A DNA stretch of 29,940 bases, from positions 1-29,940 of the forward strand of contig CAKUUG010000022.1 in assembly GCA_934692665.1 (NCBI GenBank), read 5' to 3'. The stretch's first letter is position 1. Each line of letters opens with the position of its first letter. This document shows, piece after piece, positions 15,017 to 21,268 of this stretch. Both the position numbers and the translations under genes were made by a program. This DNA comes from an uncultured Candidatus Melainabacteria bacterium (GTDB lineage Bacteria; Cyanobacteriota; Vampirovibrionia; Gastranaerophilales; Gastranaerophilaceae). The notes beneath the pieces were generated by a model. It was not told where the DNA came from. It worked only from the letters and a program-made list of their open reading frames with translations, and made no database searches.

Positions 15017-16195
15017 TTAAAAATTGTATTTCTTCGTTTTTATATCTTTTATAAGTGTTTTTATTAAAAATGGGTGATTAATAAGTTGCTTTAATAGAAA
15101 ATATTTTGGTTTAATTTTTAGATAGTCAATCAAAGAGTAATCTTTGAAAAGATTTTTAAGTTTCATCTTTCTGGTTTGTTCTCTAATTTCTTCTAAATAA
15201 AATCTTTTATACATTACACACAATGAATAATCTCTTGTTTCTTTTTCAAACAAAGGTTTGTTTAAGAAATCTTGCAAGACATAAGGTGTCAGATAGTTTA
15301 TAAATTTCATTGCAAAATTGATGTATATTTGCGTTCCTGAAAGTTTTGCATTTTCGATTACTATATTCCAGTTGAAATCTTTTTTAGAATTAATTAAATA
15401 GTGACAATCAAAAATCGAAAACAATGTTCCGGCTTTGCTTGTGTTGTCTCTTAAATTGCGGGCCAAATTGTTTAAAACGATAAACAACAAATCTTCATTA
15501 GAAGGTACTAATATATCAATACCGAATGTGTTTTGTTTTGTTGCTCTTTTAAACAGACCTGATAGAATTTTTTTGTCGTTTTTTCCACCCATATAAATGA
15601 ATTTGTGGACATCTAGTGCACCTTTTCCATCTTTATCATGCAAATCAATAGAGTGAATATCTATTTTGTCATAAGTATAGCCTATTTCTGTTGCAAGATT
15701 GGCACTTTTTAAAAAGTTTTTTTCTTCAACAAGAATATCAATATCCCCCATAATTCTAGGCAATTCAGGACGTAAAACACGCATTATGCCGCCTTTTAGG
15801 ACTATTGGTACAATATTGTTTTCGTTTAAAATTCTTCCTATTTTTACAAGATGAGAAAAAGTTTTTACATTTTTAAATCTGATATTATTCAACAACCCCA
15901 TCAATCTGGGTTTTGTATAAGAATTAAATTCCAATTCCGGATGATATTTCATAAAATATGCAAGCAAAAGATTTTTGTCACTTTTTTTTGCTTCGATATC
16001 CCATTGGCTCAGCAATTCATCAAGACGTTTTTGGGAAACGTCAGGATCAAAAAACATTCTCATCAATGCTTTGTCTTCGTCTTTCATAATGTTGTTTGCA
16101 AAATTTTGAATCAAAGCATCAGTAATATCCAATGTCTCAGACAAACAACCGTTATCTTTTATGTTTTCAATTTCTTTGTTCCACAATACTTGCAT
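15017..16195 (-). CDS. Nucleotidyltransferase family protein (NTP_transf_5/PF14907 type)
   Basis: A 392-residue protein with the pattern of the uncharacterised nucleotidyltransferase family PF14907: an N-terminal helical region, then VPIVLKGGIMRVLRPELP (Lys134, Gly135) and RIMGDIDILVEEKNF, in which Asp151 and Asp153 form the polymerase-beta-type metal-binding pair. A later GALDVHKFIY segment may supply the third acidic residue. The C-terminal 150 residues are helical and basic. Members of this family occur next to HprK-related kinases and PqqD-like proteins, as here. The start is immediately adjacent to the upstream GT2 stop, and the kinase gene follows after 9 bp. It may transfer a nucleotide or other phosphate-linked group; the target is unknown. 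Confidence 0.8.
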   Translation of the reverse strand: MQVLWNKEIENIKDNGCLSETLDITDALIQNFANNIMKDEDKALMRMFFDPDVSQKRLDELLSQWDIEAKKSDKNLLLAYFMKYHPELEFNSYTKPRLMGLLNNIRFKNVKTFSHLVKIGRILNENNIVPIVLKGGIMRVLRPELPRIMGDIDILVEEKNFLKSANLATEIGYTYDKIDIHSIDLHDKDGKGALDVHKFIYMGGKNDKKILSGLFKRATKQNTFGIDILVPSNEDLLFIVLNNLARNLRDNTSKAGTLFSIFDCHYLINSKKDFNWNIVIENAKLSGTQIYINFAMKFINYLTPYVLQDFLNKPLFEKETRDYSLCVMYKRFYLEEIREQTRKMKLKNLFKDYSLIDYLKIKPKYFLLKQLINHPFLIKTLIKDIKTKKYNF

Positions 16196-17143
16196 TTATT
16201 TTATTTTAAACTCCGCAATTTTAATACAACCAAATAAACAAATTCTCTTTGTTTTTAAACTTTCTTTTATAGAAACAAGCGGACAATCTTTTGATGGCAA
16301 TTTTTTAGTCGTAGCCCAGAATTCTTTGTCTTTTATGTCTGCATTTTTCTCTCTAAGGAAATTCAACACTTGGATTTTTGCATTTTCTTTGTCTTGGTTT
16401 GTTTGTTTGATATGAAATTTATCTTTTTTGTTTACTGTTGAATTAGGATTTCTAAAATAATAATAATTAATAGAAGGAACGCTCACAATAGAATTTGCAC
16501 TATAAATTGCCTTTATCGTAAAAAGTTTGTCTTCGCAATATATTCCTTCGGGCCAGTCTATGTTGTTTTCGATTAGCATAGATTTTCTATATATTTTGTT
16601 TGTCGGACAAGGATTTTTTGCTTGGTTTCCAATATCTATTTTTTCTTGTAGAGAAGTAGCAATTTTTTCTTCAGTTATATTGAGTCTTTTTTTTGTTTTG
16701 CCATTGCCAATTCTAACATTTGTCGCAAGAGCAATATCTGAGTTGTTTTTTTTTGCGGCATTGTATAGTTTTTCATAATAATCCAAATCTACCCAATCAT
16801 CCGAATCAACAAAACCAATATATTCTCCACTTGCAACTTTCATACCTGAGTTTCTGGCTGCACCTTGCTTTTTATTTTGTTGATTGATTATTTTTATTCT
16901 TTTATCAACTTTTGAAAATTCATCCAAAATTTCAGAAGTTCTATCAGTTGAGCCATCATTTACAACAATAATTTCTATTTCTTTTAATGTCTGTTGAACA
17001 AGCGACATAAGGCACTTTGAGAGGTATTTTTCATTGTTGTACGTAGGCACGATTATAGACACCTTCACATCTGATATGTGTTGAGGCAAAGAAAGTTTTT
17101 CTAAATCAGATACAATACTTTGGATATCAAACATTTTTTCCAT
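16196..17143 (-). CDS. Family 2 glycosyltransferase, first gene of the operon
   Basis: A 315-residue GT-A glycosyltransferase with an extra 25 residues ahead of the domain (MEKMFDIQSIVSDLEKL). The core is VSIIVPTYNNEKYLSKCL, VNDGSTDRT, QGAARNSGM, DSDD at 113-116 with WVDLDYYEKLY, and the later EDKLFTIKA. The C-terminus RICLFGCIKIAEFKIK resembles the LFG-type tails of the transketolase and AKR proteins. The ATG at 17143 is the only reasonable start, as an in-frame TAG lies two codons upstream, but no good Shine-Dalgarno is at the usual distance (AAGGA is about 17 bases away). It heads fifteen tightly packed genes. Confidence 0.88.
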   Translation of the reverse strand: MEKMFDIQSIVSDLEKLSLPQHISDVKVSIIVPTYNNEKYLSKCLMSLVQQTLKEIEIIVVNDGSTDRTSEILDEFSKVDKRIKIINQQNKKQGAARNSGMKVASGEYIGFVDSDDWVDLDYYEKLYNAAKKNNSDIALATNVRIGNGKTKKRLNITEEKIATSLQEKIDIGNQAKNPCPTNKIYRKSMLIENNIDWPEGIYCEDKLFTIKAIYSANSIVSVPSINYYYFRNPNSTVNKKDKFHIKQTNQDKENAKIQVLNFLREKNADIKDKEFWATTKKLPSKDCPLVSIKESLKTKRICLFGCIKIAEFKIK

Positions 17144-17181
17144 TGTCTATAAACTTTATTTCCTTAAGAAAATTACCCTCT

Positions 17182-17236
17182 AAGAGCAGAATAGCTCTTT
17201 TGATATCTTAGCATAAATATTTTTAATTTTAGCATA
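17182..17236 (-). promoter_or_regulatory. Candidate tandem extended -10 promoters and leader hairpin of the glycan operon
   Basis: Read on the minus strand, two near-identical 11-mers occur 21 bp apart: TATGCTAAAAT (17226-17236) and TATGCTAAGAT (17205-17215). Each has the TGn extended -10 form (TGCTAAAAT, TGCTAAGAT). Neither has a convincing -35; TTTACA lies 15 bp before the first. Downstream in the leader is a perfect 6-bp inverted repeat with a 6-base loop (17182-17187/17194-17199, AAGAGC/GCTCTT). These could be alternative start sites or a repeated operator two helical turns apart. Confidence 0.35.
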
Positions 17237-17279
17237 CGTTAAAAAATGTAAAGTTTTTTAAACAAACACTGCCATTCAG

Positions 17280-17315
17280 TGCTATAATAAACGACAAAGT
17301 AGCAAATAGAGGTGA
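17280..17315 (+). promoter_or_regulatory. Extended -10 promoter and ribosome binding site of gdhA
   Basis: TGCTATAAT (17280-17288) is a full consensus extended -10, and no good -35 stands upstream, as expected for this promoter type. The predicted start near 17295 leaves a leader of about 24 bases with a strong Shine-Dalgarno AGAGGTGA (17308-17315). A small inverted repeat CACTG/CAGTG (17267-17271/17277-17281) sits against the -10 and could be an operator, though the arms are short. Confidence 0.6.
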
Positions 17316-17318
17316 AGT

Positions 17319-18683
17319 ATGACACAAAAATCAGCTTATTTAGAAAGCGTACTTGAAACAACAGCAACAAAAAACTCTACAGAACCGGAGTTTTTGCAAA
17401 CTGTAAAAGAAGTTTTAACATCACTTGAAAAAGTTGTTTTAAAAAACGAAAAACAATACAAAGATTTGTCTTTGTTAGAAAGACTTGTTGAACCTGAGAG
17501 AATCATTAGTTTTAGAGTTCCTTGGGTTAATTCAAAAGGAGAAATTAAAGTTAATAGAGGCTACAGAGTCCAATTTAATGGTGCAATAGGTCCATATAAA
17601 GGCGGTTTGCGTTTTCACCCATCAGTAAACCAAAGTATCATGAAGTTTTTGGCTTTTGAACAAACATTCAAAAATGCTCTAACGGGACTTCCGATAGGCG
17701 GAGGAAAGGGCGGAAGCGACTTCGACCCTAAAGGTAAAACCGACCTTGAAATTATGAATTTTTGCCAAAGCTTTATGAATGAATTGCAAAAACACATTGG
17801 TGCTGATTTGGACGTTCCTGCGGGCGACATAGGCGTTGGTGCAAGAGAAATAGGCTATTTATTTGGTCAATATAGAAGAATCAGAAATACTTATGAAGCA
17901 GGAGTTTTAACAGGAAAAGGATTGGAATATGGCGGCTCTTTAGCGAGAAAAGAAGCAACAGGATATGGTCTAATGTATTTTATGAGAGAAATGCTAAATA
18001 CAAACAATATAGAACTAAAAGGCAAAACCGCTATTATTTCGGGTTCCGGTAATGTTGCTATTTATGCTGCAGAAAAAGCAAACCAAATGGGAATAAAAGT
18101 CATTGCAATGTCTGATTCTAACGGATGCATTTATGATGAAAACGGAATTAATTTGGATGTTGTTAAAGAAATAAAAGAAGTAAAAAGAGGCAGAATAAAA
18201 GAATATCTGGACAAAGTTCCAACTGCAAAATACACACAATGCACAGATTCAACTTTGCCTCCTATATACAACATAAAAGCTGATTTGGTTTTACCTTGTG
18301 CAACACAAAATGATATCAATCTGGAAACTGCTGAAATTTTGGTTAAAAACAAAGTTTTAGCAATCGGCGAAGGTGCTAATATGCCAACAACAAACGAAGC
18401 AATTGAATATTTACTTGAAAACAATGTTTTGATTGCTCCGGCTAAAGCAGCAAACGCAGGTGGCGTTGCAACTTCTGCTTTAGAAATGAGTCAAAACTCT
18501 ATGAGATACAGCTGGTCTTTTGAAGAAGTAGACAAAAAACTGGAAAACATTATGATAAATATCTTTGCTCAATGCAAAAATTCAGCTCACGAGTACGGCT
18601 TGGGAGTAAATTATGTTGCAGGGGCGAATATTGCAGCATTTAAAAAAGTTTCAAGAGCAATGATTGACCAAGGTATTATTTAA
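17319..18683 (+). CDS. gdhA: NADP-type glutamate dehydrogenase
   Basis: The enzyme aminates 2-oxoglutarate to glutamate with NADPH, a main route of ammonia assimilation. Its 454 residues match hexameric family I GDH. Visible signatures are YKGGLRFHPSVN (substrate Lys), the catalytic Lys in TGLPIGGGKGGSDFDPKG, the catalytic Asp in DVPAGDIGVGAREIG, the dinucleotide fold ISGSGNVAIYAAEK, and SDSNG after the second strand, with no acidic residue at the strand end, which fits NADP over NAD. It stands alone, divergent from the glycan operon, between its own extended -10 promoter and a strong terminator. Its codon and base use look like the housekeeping genes of the window. Confidence 0.96.
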   Translation: MTQKSAYLESVLETTATKNSTEPEFLQTVKEVLTSLEKVVLKNEKQYKDLSLLERLVEPERIISFRVPWVNSKGEIKVNRGYRVQFNGAIGPYKGGLRFHPSVNQSIMKFLAFEQTFKNALTGLPIGGGKGGSDFDPKGKTDLEIMNFCQSFMNELQKHIGADLDVPAGDIGVGAREIGYLFGQYRRIRNTYEAGVLTGKGLEYGGSLARKEATGYGLMYFMREMLNTNNIELKGKTAIISGSGNVAIYAAEKANQMGIKVIAMSDSNGCIYDENGINLDVVKEIKEVKRGRIKEYLDKVPTAKYTQCTDSTLPPIYNIKADLVLPCATQNDINLETAEILVKNKVLAIGEGANMPTTNEAIEYLLENNVLIAPAKAANAGGVATSALEMSQNSMRYSWSFEEVDKKLENIMINIFAQCKNSAHEYGLGVNYVAGANIAAFKKVSRAMIDQGII

Positions 18684-18702
18684 CAAAAACTTAAATAAAA
18701 CT

Positions 18703-18750
18703 AATAACCACTAAAATGATTTGACATTTAATCTGATTTTAGTGGTTATT
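18703..18750. terminator. Strong, possibly bidirectional terminator after gdhA
   Basis: Perfect 15-bp inverted arms (18703-18717 and 18736-18750, AATAACCACTAAAAT) enclose an 18-base loop, followed on the plus strand by a T-rich run. It lies 20 bp after the gdhA stop and can also end minus-strand transcription from pnuC and the remnant gene. Confidence 0.85.
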
Positions 18751-18793
18751 TTATATTTTTGAAATTTTAGTTTAGAAAAATTGGAGATTTTAT

Positions 18794-19010
18794 TTATTCT
18801 TCAGCAGCCGCACTTTTTTTAACAACTTTTGTATCATCTTTTAAAGGTTTAATTTCAACAAGGCCGTTTAAAACTTCATCGATTGTTTTTGCTGAAAATT
18901 TTAATATCTTTAAATGAGTCTTGAAATTTTTGGACGTTATTTTGAATATTTTGAGCTGCAGTTTGAATTTTTCTTGCAGTTTCTTGAACTGCTACAATTA
19001 AATTATCGTT
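18794..19010 (-). pseudogene. Frameshifted remnant of a small helical protein
   Basis: Two minus-strand reading frames look like one broken gene. Upstream (about 18890-19010) one frame reads LIVAVQETARKIQTAAQNIQ... and NNVQKFQDSFKDIKIF, an amphipathic coiled-coil pattern. It stops at 18876. The adjacent frame continues with SAKTIDEVLNGLVEIK and PLKDDTKVVKKSAAAEE, to a stop at 18794-18796. Joining the two needs the skipping of one base near a run of A/T around 18895-18905. No ATG or GTG follows the pnuC stop in the first frame; the nearest in-frame GTG (19056-19058) lies inside pnuC. It could be a real decay product, a sequencing indel, or, least likely, a programmed shift. Together with the terminator, this accounts for the 329 bp between gdhA and pnuC. 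Confidence 0.45.
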
Positions 19011-19012
19011 TT

Positions 19013-19720
19013 TTAGGTTTTTTCTGGTAAATGTAGCAACTTTAATTCTTTTTCCCACATTTTTAAAAAATACACAGACAAAAACAAATAAACCCCCCAC
19101 ATAACAACGGTTGCAATACAGTTTACTCCATTTAATACTGCATATAGCCACATCAAAAAAGAAATCAAATTAACAAAAAACCACACATACCACTGTTCTA
19201 TGCATCTTTTTACAGTGAGAAGCATTCCAATAATTGAAAAAATTGTAGAAAAACTATCCATAAAAGGATTTTTATCGCCAACAAATTTCAAAACAAAATA
19301 ACATAGGATAGAAAACAAAATGCCAAAAGACAAATAAAGTATTCTTTCTTTTTTTGACAATTTTGTTTTTATTATTTCGTTTTTGTCTTTTTTAAGATTA
19401 TTCTTCCACTTAAAAACACCCAAAATTTGCATTGGAAAATAATAGCAGCCATACAAAAGCAAATTTCCAAAAAAAGCATTTTTATATGACAAATAGCAAT
19501 AACAAAAAGTCCCCACAAGCCCAATTAAGAAACAATATACTTTTCCATATCCTGAAAAAAATGTATAACTCATTCCGCATATCGCATTTATTAGTGCTAT
19601 TTTTGAGTCTTTTGAATATATTGATACAACGCACGTTGTCAAAATAACCAAAAAAAATAAAATTAATTCGTTCTTTTTGAAACTTTTTATTTCATTTTTT
19701 ACAAAATTGATAACTTCCAT
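19013..19720 (-). CDS. pnuC: Nicotinamide riboside/mononucleotide transporter PnuC
   Basis: An inner-membrane facilitator for an NAD precursor. The 235 residues form about seven membrane segments after a basic N-terminus. The PnuC signatures are visible: YCFLIGLVGTFCYCYLSY, LLYGCYYFPMQILGVFKW, and the diagnostic CIEQWYVWFFVNLISFLMWLYA in the penultimate helices. It is divergent from the gene at 19746 with only 25 bp between starts. A further NAD gene, nadE, lies 1.5 kb away, so NAD supply is a theme here, though they are not in one operon. No riboswitch is visible in the short leader. The usual salvage partner nadR is not in the window. Confidence 0.93.
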   Translation of the reverse strand: MEVINFVKNEIKSFKKNELILFFLVILTTCVVSIYSKDSKIALINAICGMSYTFFSGYGKVYCFLIGLVGTFCYCYLSYKNAFFGNLLLYGCYYFPMQILGVFKWKNNLKKDKNEIIKTKLSKKERILYLSFGILFSILCYFVLKFVGDKNPFMDSFSTIFSIIGMLLTVKRCIEQWYVWFFVNLISFLMWLYAVLNGVNCIATVVMWGVYLFLSVYFLKMWEKELKLLHLPEKT

Positions 19721-19736
19721 TAGTGTTTATTATAAA
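19707..19736. promoter_or_regulatory. Overlapping divergent promoters with near-leaderless starts
   Basis: For the plus-strand gene, TTGATA (19707-19712) and TATAAA (19731-19736) are 18 bp apart, with a start near 19743, only a few bases before the ATG at 19746. For pnuC, a consensus TATAAT occurs on the minus strand at 19729-19734, 8 bases before its ATG, but without a clear -35. The two -10 elements overlap, so the promoters should compete. Neither gene has a visible Shine-Dalgarno, in keeping with leaderless or near-leaderless messages. Confidence 0.45.
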
Positions 19737-19745
19737 ATAAATATA

Positions 19746-20774
19746 ATGAAAATAAATCCATCCCCAAAAAATAGACCGAATTTTGGCGGTTTTTTGAATA
19801 ACAAAATAACACTGAATGCTCTAGAGAAAATTGCAGACCATGGTGCAAGCTTTTCTTTGGGTGCTTCTTTTGTTGGTGCTATGGCATTAAGACCTCTGGC
19901 TATTTCTTTGACACCAAAAACAGACAAAGAAAACAAAAAGTATGCTTCAATAAATTCAATTTCTTCAGCTGCAGCAAAATTGTTGCTTGCAGAAACTATA
20001 GCTTTGCCCGTTGAAAATGCCATCAAAAAAATAAATAAAAATCCAAAAGATTTTTTAAACGAAAACACATTGAAAAATTTTTACCCTGACAAAAAAAGCT
20101 ATAGTTTTTTAACTCAAACAATCAAACAAAGTACAAATTTGTTAACTGCTATACCAAAATCCTATTTAACAGTGGCTTTGATACCTGTTATTGCGAACAA
20201 ATTTTTCAATAAAAAAGAAGAAGAAAAAAAAGACATAATAAATCCTGCTATTTTCAAAGGAATGGAAAAATTTTCTTCTTTTCAAAACATTTCTTTTACA
20301 GGTAAAAAAATAGGGCTGTTTGAAAGCGGAATATCAAAAATACTAAACAATGAAACTTTGCAAAATTTTTCCAAAAAACACAGTCCAAATAGCAACAACA
20401 TTGCAAGAGATTTTTCTGTTATTAGTGACATCTTATTAACAGGGGCATCTATTTTTCATACAAAAAATTCAAAAAAAATAAAACAAGAAAGAAAAAATCC
20501 TCTTATATACAACAACATCTTATCAACAACAGCCAGCATATTGTTTGGTTGCGCATTAGACAAACTAATCCAAACAAGCACGAAAAAATCTATCGAAAAT
20601 TTTAAAGCTTTAAACAAAAACAATCCAAAACTAAATAAATACATCGAAGGAATAAACATCCTAAGACCAACTGTTGTTTTCGCTTTTGTGTATTATGGGA
20701 TATTGCCTATTGCAACAACTTATTTTGCAGACAAAATGGATAAAAATTTAAACTCAAAAAAATCGGAGTCATAA
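19746..20774 (+). CDS. Conserved hypothetical protein, membrane-associated, lineage type
   Basis: The ATG at 19746 is preferred over one at 19677 because it starts MKINPSPKNRPNFGGFLNN, an opening I associate with Gastranaerophilales proteins, and because 19677 would overlap pnuC. The 342-residue product has no enzyme motif that I recognise. It shows several moderately hydrophobic Ala/Ser-rich helices (ASFSLGASFVGAMALRPLA, the LLLAETIALPVENA region, TASILFGCALDKLI, and VVFAFVYYGILPIATTYF near the C-terminus), which suggests membrane insertion, and Lys-rich loops. NISFTGKKIG in the middle resembles the N-terminal PNFGG element, hinting at two related halves. It ends inside the terminator hairpin. 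Function unknown. Confidence 0.78.
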   Translation: MKINPSPKNRPNFGGFLNNKITLNALEKIADHGASFSLGASFVGAMALRPLAISLTPKTDKENKKYASINSISSAAAKLLLAETIALPVENAIKKINKNPKDFLNENTLKNFYPDKKSYSFLTQTIKQSTNLLTAIPKSYLTVALIPVIANKFFNKKEEEKKDIINPAIFKGMEKFSSFQNISFTGKKIGLFESGISKILNNETLQNFSKKHSPNSNNIARDFSVISDILLTGASIFHTKNSKKIKQERKNPLIYNNILSTTASILFGCALDKLIQTSTKKSIENFKALNKNNPKLNKYIEGINILRPTVVFAFVYYGILPIATTYFADKMDKNLNSKKSES

Positions 20775-20786
20775 ACTCCGATTTTT
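20758..20786. terminator. Bidirectional terminator between convergent genes
   Basis: Perfect 12-bp arms (20758-20769 and 20775-20786; core AAATCGGAGT/ACTCCGATTT) with a 5-base loop. The loop contains the TAA stop of the plus-strand gene. Runs of T follow on both strands, so it serves both this gene and the convergent ompH. Confidence 0.92.
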
Positions 20787-20794
20787 AATTCATT

Positions 20795-21259
20795 CTATTT
20801 TACAAGAGGCACAACTGAAGAAGTTATATCGTTTCCACCATACAAAACAGCATCTGATCTAAACACAATATCATAGCCCATTTCTTTTGCTTTTTGAGAA
20901 ATAATGTTGCTCAATTGTGCATCAACTTCGTTTACTTTCTTTGCATACGCATCTTTTATATTCTTTTTCTTTTGAGTCAATTGTGCTTCGTATTTTTTTA
21001 TTGCTTGTTGTCTTAATTCAGGTGTAGATTGTTTTTGGATATCTGCACTTGCTGTATCATACCAATTCAACATTTCTTTTGTTTGTTTTGTTTTAGTATC
21101 TTCTGCAGCTTTTAGAACTTTTGAAGAAGAAAGAAGTTTTGCAACATTAACATAAGCTACTTTTTGAGTAGTATTTTCACTCATTGCAATACTGTTTACT
21201 CCAAAACCCAAACCAAACATAACAAAACACATTGTTAGAGCTAAAAGATTTTTTTTCAT
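20795..21259 (-). CDS. OmpH/Skp family periplasmic chaperone-like protein
   Basis: A 154-residue secreted protein. A Sec signal peptide is clear (MKKNLLALTMCFVMFGLGFG, then VNSIAMSE), followed by VAYVNVAKLLSSSKVLKAAED, the family start, a charged coiled coil (about 60-125), and the closing strand segment KAKEMGYDIVFRSDAVLYGGNDIT typical of OmpH/Skp. Skp-type trimers hold unfolded outer-membrane proteins in their tentacles, so this supports a diderm cell. It follows nadE by 9 bp, with AAGGAG inside the nadE end, so the two are likely co-transcribed; the link to NAD synthesis is probably incidental. A lineage paralogue with another client set is possible. Confidence 0.88.
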   Translation of the reverse strand: MKKNLLALTMCFVMFGLGFGVNSIAMSENTTQKVAYVNVAKLLSSSKVLKAAEDTKTKQTKEMLNWYDTASADIQKQSTPELRQQAIKKYEAQLTQKKKNIKDAYAKKVNEVDAQLSNIISQKAKEMGYDIVFRSDAVLYGGNDITSSVVPLVK

Positions 21260-21268
21260 ATTTTCTCC

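Noticed and set aside
13036..17143. A lasso-peptide or other classical RiPP cluster around the PqqD-like and HprK-like genes
   Set aside because: No lasso cyclase (asparagine synthetase-like), transglutaminase-like leader peptidase, transporter or precursor ORF was found; gaps between genes are 0-21 bp, leaving no room for a precursor in this stretch.
17182..17199. The 6-bp hairpin before the operon as a terminator
   Set aside because: It has short arms, no proper T run in the minus direction, and no gene ends before it on the plus strand.
18876..19151. A 91-residue minus-strand ORF as an intact gene starting at 19151
   Set aside because: Its first half is an alternative frame of pnuC with Cys/Phe-rich shadow composition; only its last part resembles a real protein, which is treated as a frameshifted remnant.
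19677..19745. Upstream ATG at 19677 for the hypothetical protein
   Set aside because: It would overlap pnuC and add a segment that is the reverse of the pnuC start; 19746 gives the recognisable N-terminus and sits just after a promoter.
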